DNA of 64,000 bases from Sandaracinaceae bacterium (GTDB taxonomy: Bacteria > Myxococcota_A > Polyangia > Polyangiales > Sandaracinaceae), in contig JACKEC010000014.1 in NCBI GenBank assembly GCA_020633195.1, positions 992,001-1,056,000 of the forward strand, written 5' to 3'. Positions within the stretch are counted from its first letter, which is position 1; each line of letters starts with the position of its first letter. Shown here one piece after another: positions 18,460 to 28,930 of this stretch. The notes beneath the pieces are model-generated. The model was given only the letters and a program-made list of their open reading frames with translations, searched no databases and was not told where the DNA came from. Position numbers and translations under genes: made by a program.

Positions 18460-19655
18460 CGCGCCCCGTCTACATGGATTGCCATTCGACGACGCCCGTG
18501 GACGCGCGGGTGCTCGAGGCGATGCTCCCCTACTTCACCGAGCGCTTCGGCAACGCGGCGAGCCGCAGCCACGCGTTCGGGTGGGAGGCCGAGGAGGCCG
18601 TCGAGGCGGCGCGCGCGCAGGTCGCGGCCTCGATCGGGGGACGCGCCAAGGACCTCGTCTTCACGAGCGGCGCGACCGAGGCCGACAACCTCGCGATCAA
18701 GGGCGTGGTCGAGGCCGCCGGCCCCGGCGCGCACGTGATCACGCAGGTGACGGAGCACAAGGCCGTGCTCGACTCGTGCAAGCACGTCGAGCGGCTCGGG
18801 GGGCACGTGACGTACCTGCCGGTCGACGGCGACGGACGCGTCGATCCGGGCGACGTGGAGCGGGCGATCACCGATCGGACCGCGCTCATCTCGGTGATGC
18901 ACGTGAACAACGAGGTCGGGACGGTGCAGCCGATCGCGGAGCTCGGGCGCGTCGCCAAGGCGCGCGGCGTCCCGCTCCACTGCGACGCGGCGCAGGGGAG
19001 CCTGTTCGCGTTCGACGTCGAGGCGATGGGCGTCGACCTCGTGAGCCTGAGCGCGCACAAGATGTACGGGCCCAAGGGCGTCGGCGCGCTCTGGGTGCGC
19101 CGGCGCCAGCCGCGCGTGGCGCTCGTCGCGCAGATGGACGGCGGCGGCCACGAGCGCGGCCGGCGCAGCGGCACCCTCGACGTCCCCTCGATCGTCGGCT
19201 TCGGCGAGGCCGCGCGGCTCGCCGCCGCCGAGCGCGACGCCGACGCGGCCCACGCCGCCGCGCTGCGCGACCGCCTGCGCGCGAAGCTCGAGGCGGAGCT
19301 CGACGACGTACACCTCAACGGCCCCGAGCCCGCGGCGGGGCGCCACCCGGGCAACCTCAACCTCTCGTTCGCGTACGTCGAGGCGGAGGCGCTGATGCTG
19401 GCGCTGAAGGACGTCGTCGCGGTCAGCTCCGGCTCCGCGTGCACCAGCGCGAGCCTCGAGCCGAGCTACGTCCTGCGCGCGCTCGGCATCGACGAGGACC
19501 GCGCGCACGCGTCGATCCGCTTCGGCCTCGGGCGCCTCAACACCGCCGACGAGGTCGACTCGGTCGCCGACGCGGTGGTGAGCCACGTGAAGCGCCTGCG
19601 CGAGCTGTCGCCGCTCTACCGCCTGCACCGCGAGGGCACCTCCGTCGACTGGTGA
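18456..19655 (+). CDS. Second cysteine desulfurase (NifS/IscS-like, group I)
   Basis: About 399 residues. The PLP lysine is in LSAHKMYGPKGVGALWV. The active-site Cys lies in VAVSSGSACTSASLEPSYVL, the long mobile loop of group I enzymes, clearly different from SufS two genes upstream. Family members normally begin about six residues before the VYMDCHSTTPVD block. The only codon at that place is CTG at 18456, overlapping the sufT stop; the first ATG (18474) would remove VY, and GTG codons upstream would lengthen the protein unusually. The start is therefore uncertain. Its presence gives the suf operon two sulfur donors; it may serve tRNA thiolation or other acceptors. It ends 45 bp before comEC. 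Confidence 0.9.
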   Translation: MTRPVYMDCHSTTPVDARVLEAMLPYFTERFGNAASRSHAFGWEAEEAVEAARAQVAASIGGRAKDLVFTSGATEADNLAIKGVVEAAGPGAHVITQVTEHKAVLDSCKHVERLGGHVTYLPVDGDGRVDPGDVERAITDRTALISVMHVNNEVGTVQPIAELGRVAKARGVPLHCDAAQGSLFAFDVEAMGVDLVSLSAHKMYGPKGVGALWVRRRQPRVALVAQMDGGGHERGRRSGTLDVPSIVGFGEAARLAAAERDADAAHAAALRDRLRAKLEAELDDVHLNGPEPAAGRHPGNLNLSFAYVEAEALMLALKDVVAVSSGSACTSASLEPSYVLRALGIDEDRAHASIRFGLGRLNTADEVDSVADAVVSHVKRLRELSPLYRLHREGTSVDW

Positions 19656-19700
19656 GGCCCGGCGAGGAAACCCGGGCGGCCGCCCGACCGAACAGGGGTC

Positions 19701-22037
19701 ATGCCCTCCCCCTCGCGCTCGACCGGAGCGCTCGCCGCGATCGCGGTCGGGCTCCTCGCGGGCGCGTGGATCGCCGGGCTCGGGTGGCGCGTCCCGCACG
19801 CGTGGATGGCGAGCGTCGCGGTGCTCGGGATCGGCGGCCTGCTCGCCGCGTCCACCGCGACGTCGGCGGCTCGCCCGGCGCGGCGCGCGTGGGTCGTCCT
19901 CGCGGCGCTCGCGTCGTTCGTCGGGCAGGGCCTCGCGCCCCCGATGGACCTCGAGCGCGCGGTCCCTCGAGGCGTGGCGCGCCTCGAGGGGCGCGTCGAG
20001 AGCGCGGGCGACGACGCGGCGGTCGTGCGGATCGAGGGCGGCGACACGCTCGAAGGGGCCGCCCTCCCCCGCGGCGAGCGGGTGCTCGTGCGCGGCCTGC
20101 GCGCGCCGCCGGGGACGAGGCTGCGCGTGCTGGCCCGCCTGTCGCCGCGGCCGACCTTCCACAACCCGAGCCCGCACCCGCGCTGGCCGAGCCCGCGCCT
20201 CGCCGCGTCGGGATCCGTCCGCTCCACGCCCGAGGTGCTCGAGCCGGCGCGGATCGACGCGCGCGTCGCCTGGGCAGTGCGCCGTCACGTGTCTCGACGA
20301 CTGCAATCGACCTTGTCACCTTCGACGGCCGCGCTGGGACGCACGGTGCTGCTCGGGGAGCGCGGCGCGCTCGACGAGGGGACCCGTGACTCGATCCGGG
20401 GCGCCGGCCTCAGCCACGTCCTTGCGGTGAGCGGGCTGCACGTGACGCTCCTCGCCGGCGGCTGCGTCCTGCTCCTCGGCGCGCTGCTGTGCCGGATCCG
20501 CGCCGTGACCGCGCGGGTCGACGCGCGGCGGGTCGCGCGGCTGCTCGGGATCCCGCTCGCGCTCGGGTACGCGGCGCTGATCGGCGACGCCCCGAGCGCG
20601 TGGCGCGCCGCGATCACCGCGAGCCTCGCGTGGGCGCTCGCCGGCGCAGGACGCCGACCCCACCCCGTCGGCGTCGCCGCGGGCGCGGCGCTGCTGTGCG
20701 CGGCGCTCCACCCCGACGACCTGCCGCGCCCCGGGTTCGCGCTGTCCATCCTCGCGACCGCGGCGATCGTCACCGCGCCCGGCGCGCGCGCGGACGCGCT
20801 CTGGCGGACGGGCATCACCATCGCGACCCGCACGATGATCGCGACCGCGCCGATCGTGATCTGGTTGTTCGGTTCGCTGCCGCTGGCGGGGGTGGTGGCG
20901 AACGTCGTCGTGGTCCCGCTCGCGACCCTGTTGGTGATCCCCGCGCTCGCGCTCCACGCCGCGCTGGCTTCGATCGCGCCCGCGCTCGCGGTGCCGACGG
21001 CGCCGGTGGTCGAGGCGCTCGCCCGCTCGTTCGTCGCCGCGTCCGAGGTCTTCGCGGCGGTGCCGCTCGGCCGCGATCTGCCTCCGCCCACGGTGCCCCA
21101 GGGGGTCATCGTCGCGGTCGCGTGCGCGGCCTGGCTCGCGACGGAGCGCGTACGGCCTCGCCTCGCGATCCTGGCGCTCGCCGCGCTCGGCCTCGCGGGC
21201 GCCGAGGCTCACCTCGTCACGTCCGAGCGCGCGACCGGCCGGCTCCGGGTGACCTTCCTCGACGTCGGTCAGGGGGACGGCGCGCTCGTCGATCTCCCGG
21301 ACGGCCGGCTGCTCGCGATCGACGCGGGCGGCGCGGTGGGCGCCGGCGTCGACCCCGGAGCGCGCGTGGTCGTGCCGCTCCTGCGCGCGCGGCGCCGCGA
21401 CCGGGTCGACCTGCTCGTGCTGTCGCACCCGCACCCCGATCACTACGGCGGGATGGCCGCGCTCCTCGACGCGATCGAGGTCGGTGAGATCTGGGACTCG
21501 GGCCAGGCCGCGTCCGAGGAGCCCGAGGGGGCGGTCGCCTCGATGCTGCGTCGGTCCGGGGTCCGCGTGCGAGGTCCCGCCGAGCTCTGCGGCCGCGAGC
21601 ACCACTTCGGCGACGCGACGATGCGGGTGCGCTGGCCCTGCCCCGAGCACGACCCGGGCTGGGGTCCGAACGAGAACTCGCTGGTCCTCGATCTCCGCTA
21701 CGGCCGTCGGCGCTTCCTCTTCACCGGCGACGCAGAGGCGCACGCCGAAGGGGGCCTCGTGGCGCAGACGCTCGGCCGCGTCGACGTGCTCAAGGTGGCG
21801 CACCACGGGTCTCGGACCTCGAGCGCGGCCGCGCTGCTCGACGTGCTGCGACCGCGCGTCGCGATCGTGAGCGCGGGGCGGGACAACCGCTTCGGTCACC
21901 CGCACCCGGAGGTCTGGACGCGCCTCCGTCGGGCGAGCGGCTGCGCGCTGCGCACGGACGTCAACGGAGGCGTCGTCGTCGAGACCGACGGCGAGGAGCT
22001 GAGCGTTCGCCCTACTCGAGGACGGTGCAGCCGATGA
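19701..22037 (+). CDS. comEC: ComEC/Rec2 competence DNA-uptake channel
   Basis: 778 residues. The N-terminus has two hydrophobic helices, and a soluble DUF4131-like beta domain (RLEGRVESAGDDAAVVRIEGG). A multi-helix Competence domain then starts at GAGLSHVLAVSGLHVTLLAGG, the family signature. The C-terminal metallo-beta-lactamase-type nuclease domain (from about 515) has VTFLDVGQGDGALVDLPDG, LVLSHPHPDHYGG, FTGDAE and VAHHGSRTSS, so the metal ligands are intact. The protein would conduct single-stranded DNA across the inner membrane, with the C-terminal domain degrading the other strand. Its 3' end overlaps the convergent lipoprotein gene by 26 bp. Confidence 0.95.
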   Translation: MPSPSRSTGALAAIAVGLLAGAWIAGLGWRVPHAWMASVAVLGIGGLLAASTATSAARPARRAWVVLAALASFVGQGLAPPMDLERAVPRGVARLEGRVESAGDDAAVVRIEGGDTLEGAALPRGERVLVRGLRAPPGTRLRVLARLSPRPTFHNPSPHPRWPSPRLAASGSVRSTPEVLEPARIDARVAWAVRRHVSRRLQSTLSPSTAALGRTVLLGERGALDEGTRDSIRGAGLSHVLAVSGLHVTLLAGGCVLLLGALLCRIRAVTARVDARRVARLLGIPLALGYAALIGDAPSAWRAAITASLAWALAGAGRRPHPVGVAAGAALLCAALHPDDLPRPGFALSILATAAIVTAPGARADALWRTGITIATRTMIATAPIVIWLFGSLPLAGVVANVVVVPLATLLVIPALALHAALASIAPALAVPTAPVVEALARSFVAASEVFAAVPLGRDLPPPTVPQGVIVAVACAAWLATERVRPRLAILALAALGLAGAEAHLVTSERATGRLRVTFLDVGQGDGALVDLPDGRLLAIDAGGAVGAGVDPGARVVVPLLRARRRDRVDLLVLSHPHPDHYGGMAALLDAIEVGEIWDSGQAASEEPEGAVASMLRRSGVRVRGPAELCGREHHFGDATMRVRWPCPEHDPGWGPNENSLVLDLRYGRRRFLFTGDAEAHAEGGLVAQTLGRVDVLKVAHHGSRTSSAAALLDVLRPRVAIVSAGRDNRFGHPHPEVWTRLRRASGCALRTDVNGGVVVETDGEELSVRPTRGRCSR

Positions 22038-22530
22038 GGTCGAGGTCGACCGAGATGGTCGCCTCGTTGCCCGCGGCGTCCTGCAGGCCGCAGTCACCGA
22101 GGAGGCCGACCATGCCGCTGTCCGGCTCGGCGTACTCGACCTCGATCGCGCAGCTGTCCGCGCTGCTCGTGAAGGACGTCGTCCCGAGCTCGGCCTCGAT
22201 GCGGCCGGTGCCCGGCTCCGCGTCGGTCCGCTGCATGATCGTGACGCTCGCGAGGCCGTTGTCGTCGATGGTCCCGCCGCGGCGGATCTCCACGACGATG
22301 CCCCAGGTGTCGTCGGCGACCTTGGCCATCTCGCACGAGCCGGTGATCAGGCCCAGCGCGGCGTCGCGCTCGGGGACCTCGAGCCGGGTCGGCTGGTCGA
22401 AGATGAACGGCGACTCCAGGCTGCCCGCGCGAGCGGTCACGCTGCCCCTGGCGGTCAGCTCGGTGTTCCCGCACGCGGTCAGCGAGAGGAGCGCGGCGGC
22501 GATGAGGAGGTGGCGAGTCGTCACGGGCAT
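22012..22530 (-). CDS. Small lipoprotein of unknown function
   Basis: 172 residues from the ATG at 22530. The signal peptide MPVTTRHLLIAAALLSLTAC has a clean lipobox (C20). The mature part is acidic and beta-rich, with a few Cys (GSCEMAK, DSCAIEVEY, GDCGLQ, GCTVLE) that could form two disulfides. There is no Asp at +2 after the lipobox (it is Gly), so outer-membrane sorting is the default expectation. No domain recognised. Upstream GATAAT on the minus strand may be its -10. It converges on and overlaps the end of comEC. Confidence 0.75.
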   Translation of the reverse strand: MPVTTRHLLIAAALLSLTACGNTELTARGSVTARAGSLESPFIFDQPTRLEVPERDAALGLITGSCEMAKVADDTWGIVVEIRRGGTIDDNGLASVTIMQRTDAEPGTGRIEAELGTTSFTSSADSCAIEVEYAEPDSGMVGLLGDCGLQDAAGNEATISVDLDLIGCTVLE

Positions 22531-22602
22531 GACGTGAGCGATTATCGTGCCACGCCGCGCGGGACGGCCAATTGACGACCGGAGTGGTCCGAGCCCCCTC
22601 CC

Positions 22603-22633
22603 GTTCACGGCGCCTGCCGGGCGCCGTGTGAAC
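22603..22633 (-). terminator. GC-rich hairpin after the GNAT-like gene
   Basis: GTTCACGGCGCC pairs with GGCGCCGTGTGAAC (one 2-nt bulge, 5-nt loop), 27 bp after the stop at 22660. There is no U-tract, so it could be an RNA-stabilising or Rho-linked hairpin rather than an intrinsic terminator. Confidence 0.45.
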
Positions 22634-22659
22634 GCCGGGCTACGCCCGTAGGGTGCGAG

Positions 22660-23790
22660 CTACAGCGCCATCTCGTAGACGCGGTACCGCTTGTAGACCT
22701 TCGCGCCCATCGATCGGATTCCCAGGTTGACCGGCGCGTTGTCCTCGAGGGTCCAGCTCAGCTCGCCCCACTCGTAGCCGAGGGCCTCGCCGCGCTTCGC
22801 GATCTCGACGTACATGGCGTGGCTCAGCCCGCCGTACTTCTTCACCCCGCGGAGCTCGTTGGCGATGCCGAGCATCATCAGGCGCCCGCTCTTCGGCCGC
22901 TTGACCTTGAGGCGCCACAACAGCTTCGCGACCTGCACGGGGCCGAGCTTGCCGTCGAAGTCGCGGATGACCTCGTTGACGTTGGGGAGCGCGATGCACA
23001 TCGCGACCGGCTTCTCGTCGACCTCGGCGATGAACGCCATGTCCTCGTCGAGGATGAGCTTGAGGTCTTCCCCGGTCTTCTTGACCTCGGCGGCGGTCGC
23101 CGGGACCCAGCCCCAGTTCTCGCACCACGCGTCGTTGAAGATCCGCATGATGATGTCGAGCTCGCGCTCCATGTCGCGCTTGCGCACGGTGCGGAGCCTG
23201 ACCTCGGGGAGCTGCTTCACGTTCTCCCACGCGCGGATGGCGCGCTTCGGGATGTTCCCCACGTCGAAGCGCCACGCGAGCAGGTCCTTCGCCTTCTCGA
23301 GCCCCGCGTTCTCGGCGACGCGCCCCTGCCAGGACCGGGAGTGGCCCATCAGGATGGCGGGCGGGTGCTCGAAGCCCTCGACGAGGACGCCGACCTCCTC
23401 GTTCATGTTCAGCGAGAGCGGGCCGCGCATGCGCGTCATCCCGCGCCGGACCAGCCACGCCTTGGCGGCGTCGAGGAGCGCCGCGCCGACCGCGTCGTCG
23501 TCGATGGTGTCGAAGAAGCCGAAGAAGCCCATGTCGGGCTCGTGCAGGCGCAGGTGGTCCTGGTCGATCGTCGCGGAGACGCGCCCCACCAGCCGGCCGT
23601 CCTTCCACGCGGTGAACAGGGCGACCTCGCCCCGCTCGAAGAAGGGGTTCTTCGCCGGCGTCAGCCGGTCGTGGATGTCCATGTTCAGCGGCGGGACCCA
23701 GGCAGGGTCCCCCTCGAACACGACACGCCCCGCCCGGATGAAGTCGTCGATGTCCTCGCCCGGCTTGTGCTCGCGGATCTCGATCGCCAT
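22660..23790 (-). CDS. GNAT-like acyltransferase-fold protein of unknown substrate
   Basis: 376 residues from the ATG at 23790. The sequence (for example FFERGEVALFTAWKDGRLVGRVSATIDQDH and GFFGFFDTIDDDAVGAALLDAAKAWLVRRG) has the beta-strand 4/helix pattern of an acyl-CoA N-acyltransferase. A second, poorly conserved half ends in ELSWTLEDNAPVNLGIRSMG and KVYKRYRVYEM, as in the YghO-like group. These proteins are widespread in myxobacteria without a known substrate. It is followed by a hairpin and preceded, 46 bp away, by fumC on the same strand; co-transcription with fumC is possible. A distant look-alike lies in the polysaccharide locus (58485-59621). Confidence 0.7.
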   Translation of the reverse strand: MAIEIREHKPGEDIDDFIRAGRVVFEGDPAWVPPLNMDIHDRLTPAKNPFFERGEVALFTAWKDGRLVGRVSATIDQDHLRLHEPDMGFFGFFDTIDDDAVGAALLDAAKAWLVRRGMTRMRGPLSLNMNEEVGVLVEGFEHPPAILMGHSRSWQGRVAENAGLEKAKDLLAWRFDVGNIPKRAIRAWENVKQLPEVRLRTVRKRDMERELDIIMRIFNDAWCENWGWVPATAAEVKKTGEDLKLILDEDMAFIAEVDEKPVAMCIALPNVNEVIRDFDGKLGPVQVAKLLWRLKVKRPKSGRLMMLGIANELRGVKKYGGLSHAMYVEIAKRGEALGYEWGELSWTLEDNAPVNLGIRSMGAKVYKRYRVYEMAL

Positions 23791-23836
23791 CGGGCGCTCG
23801 ACTAGCACGCGGGCGCAGGTGGGGCGAGGTGGGGGA

Positions 23837-25234
23837 TCAACCCTCGGAGAGCGGCCCGACCATGTCCTCGGGCTTCACCGCCGCGCGGAACTGCTCCTCG
23901 GTGAGCAGCCCGAGGGACAGCGTCGCCTTCAGCAGCGTCGTCCCCTCCTTGTGGGCCTTCTTCGCGATCTTGGCGGCGTTGTCGTAGCCGATGACCGGGT
24001 TGAGCGCGGTCACGAGCATCAACGTGTTGTGCAGGTTGTGATCGATGACCTCGCGGTTGGGCTCGATGCCCTGCGCGCAGTGCTCGTCGAAGCTCGCCGC
24101 CGCGTCCCCGAGGAGCCGGGCCGACTGCAAGAAGTTGTAGGCGATGACGGGCTTGAAGACGTTGAGCTCGAAGTTGCCCTGGCTCGCCGCGAACCCGATG
24201 GTCGCGTCGTTGCCCATCACCTGGACGCACACCATGGTGAGCGCCTCGCACTGCGTCGGGTTCACCTTGCCCGGCATGATGGAGCTGCCGGGCTCGTTCT
24301 CGGGGATCAGCAGCTCGCCGATGCCGCAGCGCGGGCCCGAGGCGAGCCAGCGGACGTCGTTGGCGATCTTCATCAGCGCAGCCGCCGCCTGCTTGAGCGC
24401 GCCGCTCGCGAACACGAACGCGTCGTGGCCCGCGAGGGCCGCGAACTTGTTCGGCGCGGTGATGAACTCCCGGCCCGAGAGCTTGGAGATGTTCGTCGCG
24501 ACCAGCTCCGCGTAGCGCGGGTGCGTGTTGAGCCCGGTGCCGACCGCGGTGCCGCCGAGCGCGAGCTCGCGGAGCTGCGGCAGGCTGGCGCGGATCGACG
24601 CGATCGCGTGGTCGAGCTGCGCGGCCCAGCCCGAGACCTCCTGGCCGAGCGTGAGCGGCGTCGCGTCCTGCAGGTGCGTGCGCCCGCACTTCACGATGTC
24701 GGCGAACGCCGCCGCCTTCGCGTGCAGGGTCTTCGAGAGCTGCTCGAGCTTCGGCAGGACGTGCCCCTCGATCGACTCGACGGCGGCGATGTGCATCGCG
24801 GTCGGGAAGGTGTCGTTGCTCGACTGCGACTTGTTCACGTGGTCGTTCGGGTGAACCGGCTTCTTCGAGCCGAGCTCGCCGCCGGCCATCTCGATGGCGC
24901 GGTTCGAGATCACCTCGTTGACGTTCATGTTCGACTGCGTTCCCGACCCGGTCTGCCAGACCACGAGCGGGAAGTGCGCGTCGAGCTTGCCGTCGATCAC
25001 CTCGTCGGCGGCCCGGACGATCAGGTCCCGGATGCCGGCGTCGAGGTTGTCGAGCTCGGCGTTGGTCACCGCCGCGGCCTTCTTGAGGATGCCGAACGCC
25101 CGCACGATCTCGCGGGGCATGTGCTCCTCGCCGATCGGGAAGTTCAGCTTCGAGCGCATCGTCTGCGCGCCGTAGTAAGCGTCGACCGGGACCTCGAGGG
25201 CGCCCATCGTGTCGGATTCGGTGCGAGTGGACAT
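23837..25234 (-). CDS. fumC: Class II fumarate hydratase
   Basis: 465 residues from the ATG at 25234; in-frame codons further upstream belong to the promoter region. The signature GSSIMPGKVNPTQCEA holds the catalytic Ser, and TGSGTQSNMNVNEVISNRA and CGRTHLQDATPLTLGQE are intact. It interconverts fumarate and L-malate in the TCA cycle and, being class II, needs no Fe-S cluster. A well-formed promoter (25242-25270) lies directly in front. The gene is divergent from accC with 73 bp between the starts. Confidence 0.97.
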   Translation of the reverse strand: MSTRTESDTMGALEVPVDAYYGAQTMRSKLNFPIGEEHMPREIVRAFGILKKAAAVTNAELDNLDAGIRDLIVRAADEVIDGKLDAHFPLVVWQTGSGTQSNMNVNEVISNRAIEMAGGELGSKKPVHPNDHVNKSQSSNDTFPTAMHIAAVESIEGHVLPKLEQLSKTLHAKAAAFADIVKCGRTHLQDATPLTLGQEVSGWAAQLDHAIASIRASLPQLRELALGGTAVGTGLNTHPRYAELVATNISKLSGREFITAPNKFAALAGHDAFVFASGALKQAAAALMKIANDVRWLASGPRCGIGELLIPENEPGSSIMPGKVNPTQCEALTMVCVQVMGNDATIGFAASQGNFELNVFKPVIAYNFLQSARLLGDAAASFDEHCAQGIEPNREVIDHNLHNTLMLVTALNPVIGYDNAAKIAKKAHKEGTTLLKATLSLGLLTEEQFRAAVKPEDMVGPLSEG

Positions 25235-25241
25235 GGGCTGC

Positions 25242-25270
25242 GAAGTACCCCCGGCCCGGGGCACGTTCAA
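25242..25270 (-). promoter_or_regulatory. fumC promoter
   Basis: Minus strand: -35 TTGAAC (25270-25265), a 17-nt spacer and -10 TACTTC (25247-25242), which ends 7 nt before the ATG. The spacing implies a leaderless or nearly leaderless fumC transcript. Confidence 0.6.
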
Positions 25271-25293
25271 TGCGATTCGTCTCACCGGCGTGC

Positions 25294-25299
25294 TAGGTT
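25294..25299 (+). promoter_or_regulatory. Extended -10 TGC-TAGGTT of the acyl-CoA carboxylase operon
   Basis: TGn-TANNNT ends 8 nt before the accC-like ATG at 25308. There is no SD; the transcript is predicted to be leaderless. Confidence 0.55.
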
Positions 25300-25307
25300 C
25301 GCGCGCC

Positions 25308-26660
<1,353 letters not shown>

Positions 26661-26771
26661 TGTCGCACGTCCCCCTGAGGCCGATCGGTTCGGGCGAGCG
26701 CCCCCCGAGAACGCGCGCAGCGAGAGCGCCTCGCCGAGCTCGAGGACACGCTCCGCGCCCGGCGCGAGAAG

Positions 26772-28373
26772 GTGCGCGACGGCTGGGGCGAGAAGTACGC
26801 CGCGCGCGTGCACGAGAAGCAGAAGCTGACCACGCGCGAGCGCCTCGTGCAGCTGTGTGACCCGGGCAGCGAGCTCTTCGAGGTGGGCACCTTCGTCAAC
26901 TTCGGCGAGCGCTTCGGCAAGCTCGAGAGCCCCGCGGCCGGCGTCATCACGGTCTTCGGCCGCGTGCACGGGCGCCTGTGCATGATCATCGCCAACGACA
27001 ACACCGTCGCGTCGGGGGCCTGGTGGCCGCGCACCCCGGAGAAGATCCAGCGCGCGCAGGGCATCGCCCTCAAGCTGCGCCTGCCCACGCTCTACCTGGT
27101 GGACTGCAGCGGCCTCTACCTGCCGGAGCAGCGGCGCAGCTTCTCGGGGCAGCGGGGCGCGGGGCACATCTTCAAGATGAACAGCCTGCTGAGCGACGCG
27201 GGCGTCCCGCAGGTGGCGGGCGTCTTCGGTGACTGCATCGCGGGCGGCGGCTACATGCCGCTCATCAGCGACCGCGTCTACATGACCGAGCAGGCCTACA
27301 TGGTCATCGCGGGCGCGGCGCTCATCAAGGGCGCCAAGAGCACCAAGATCACGTCGCTGGACATCGGCGGGCCCGAGGTCCACGTGCACCAGTCGGGCTG
27401 CGCGGACGTGCGCGTGCCGGACGACGAGACCCTGCTGGAGTGCATGCGCCGCGACGTGGCGCGCCTGCCCAGCTCGGCCGCGGACTTCTATCGCGGCGAC
27501 GCGCGCCCCATCGAGCCCCTCTACAGCCCGCGTGAGCTGACGGGCATCGTCCCCGCCGATCACCGGCAGGCCTACGACGCGTACGAGCTGGTGGCGCGGC
27601 TCACCGATCAGAGCCTCTTCTGGGAGGTGCTGCCGGACGTGGGCACCGAGATGATCTGCGGGGTAGGGCGCGTGGGCGGCCTCTACGCAGGCTTCATCCT
27701 CAACCGACAGGGGCTGGTGGACGACCCCGACCACCCCGAGGAGCAGCGGCCCGCCGCGATCCTCTATCGGCAGGGGATCGCGAAGGTCGCCGCGTTCAGC
27801 CGCGCCTGCAACGCGGACGGGATCCCGCTGATCTGGCTGCAGGACATCAGCGGCTTCGACATCGGCGCCGAGGCGGAGCGCCACGGTCTCTTGGGCTACG
27901 GCAGCAACCTCATCTACACCAACAGCACCAACACCACGCCCATGTTCACGGTGCTGCTGCGCAAGGCCTCGGGCGCGGGCTACTACGCCATGGCCGGGCT
28001 GCCCTACGACCCGGTGCTGCAGCTCTCGACGCCGGCCTCGCGCCTGAGCGTCATGGACGGGCGCACGCTGGCCATCGCGACGTACAACACCAAGCTGGAC
28101 GACGACTTCGAAATCATGACGCAGGACCCGGTCGAGCGCGCCGAGATCGAGGCGGGCATGCTGGAGGTTCAGAAGCGCATCGAGGCGGACATGGACCCCT
28201 ACGTGGCGGCGGCGCAGATGGACACCGACGAGATCATCCCCCTCGGCGAGCTGCGCGCGTGGCTCGAGGTGTTGGTGGAGGCCAGCTATCAAGGCTTTGG
28301 CTACCGACGCGTGAAGAACGCGCGCATCTGGAGCCTGCACGACCTGGCCGAGATCGGCGGAGGTGTCCGATGA
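26772..28373 (+). CDS. Acyl-CoA carboxylase, carboxyltransferase subunit (5' end probably frameshifted)
   Basis: 533 residues from a GTG at 26772. The crotonase-fold carboxyltransferase halves are clear: GQRGAGHIFKMNSLLSDAGV and GDCIAGGGYMPLISDRVYM in the N-half, LQDISGFDIGAEAERHGLLG and ASGAGYYAMAGLPYDP in the C-half. It resembles methylcrotonyl-CoA carboxylase beta and glutaconyl-CoA decarboxylase alpha chains. The expected start is the ATG at 26660, coupled to the upstream stop. It reads MSHVPLRPIGSGERP and then goes out of frame; the continuing frame, open from 26679, reads helical QRERLAELEDTLRARREKV without a start codon. A C6 run at 26701-26706 is the likely point of change. The functional protein is probably about 570 residues. 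It overlaps the BCCP gene by ATGA. Confidence 0.88.
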   Translation: MRDGWGEKYAARVHEKQKLTTRERLVQLCDPGSELFEVGTFVNFGERFGKLESPAAGVITVFGRVHGRLCMIIANDNTVASGAWWPRTPEKIQRAQGIALKLRLPTLYLVDCSGLYLPEQRRSFSGQRGAGHIFKMNSLLSDAGVPQVAGVFGDCIAGGGYMPLISDRVYMTEQAYMVIAGAALIKGAKSTKITSLDIGGPEVHVHQSGCADVRVPDDETLLECMRRDVARLPSSAADFYRGDARPIEPLYSPRELTGIVPADHRQAYDAYELVARLTDQSLFWEVLPDVGTEMICGVGRVGGLYAGFILNRQGLVDDPDHPEEQRPAAILYRQGIAKVAAFSRACNADGIPLIWLQDISGFDIGAEAERHGLLGYGSNLIYTNSTNTTPMFTVLLRKASGAGYYAMAGLPYDPVLQLSTPASRLSVMDGRTLAIATYNTKLDDDFEIMTQDPVERAEIEAGMLEVQKRIEADMDPYVAAAQMDTDEIIPLGELRAWLEVLVEASYQGFGYRRVKNARIWSLHDLAEIGGGVR

Positions 28374-28930
28374 GCGACGCGCTCGAGGCGCTCCTGGTGG
28401 TGGTCGACGGACGCGCGACGCTCGCCGCGCCGCGCCCGGGGCTGTGGCGAGACGGACCGCCGGAGGGCGCGCTGGTGCGCGCGGGGACCTCGCTCGGCGC
28501 CCTCGAGGTGCTCGGTCGGCAGCTCCCGCTGGTCGCGCCCCGCGGCGCGTTCGGCGTGGTCACCGAGCTGCCCGACGGCCGCCACTTCGCGCGGCGGCCG
28601 GTCGACTTCGGCGCGCGGCTCATGGTCCTCGATCCCGAGGGCATCGCCGGCGCGGCCACGCTCGAGGCGGGCGCGGCCGACGCCGACGCGTCCGGGCCCG
28701 TGTTCCGGACGCCGCTCGGCGGCCGCTTCTACGCGAGGCCCTCCCCCGACGACCCGGTGTTCGTGAAGCCGGGCGACACGCTGAAGGGCGGCGAGACCGT
28801 CGCCCTCATCGAGGTCATGAAGACCTTCAACCGCGTCCGCTACGACGGCGAGCCGGCCACCGTCGTCCGCGTGGTGCCCGCCGACGGCGTCGACCTCGTC
28901 GCGGGCGACGTCCTCTTGGCGCTCGAATGA
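28370..28930 (+). CDS. Biotin carboxyl carrier protein of the acyl-CoA carboxylase
   Basis: 186 residues from the ATG at 28370, overlapping the carboxyltransferase stop. The C-terminal biotinyl domain (about 110-186) carries IEVMKTFNRVRY, where Lys of VMK is the biotinylation site, preceded by the thumb-like FVKPGDTLKGGETVALIE. The N-terminal 100 residues are a divergent linker/beta domain. It shuttles carboxybiotin between the two enzymes encoded upstream. Its stop overlaps the ATG of a lipoprotein gene. Confidence 0.93.
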   Translation: MSDALEALLVVVDGRATLAAPRPGLWRDGPPEGALVRAGTSLGALEVLGRQLPLVAPRGAFGVVTELPDGRHFARRPVDFGARLMVLDPEGIAGAATLEAGAADADASGPVFRTPLGGRFYARPSPDDPVFVKPGDTLKGGETVALIEVMKTFNRVRYDGEPATVVRVVPADGVDLVAGDVLLALE

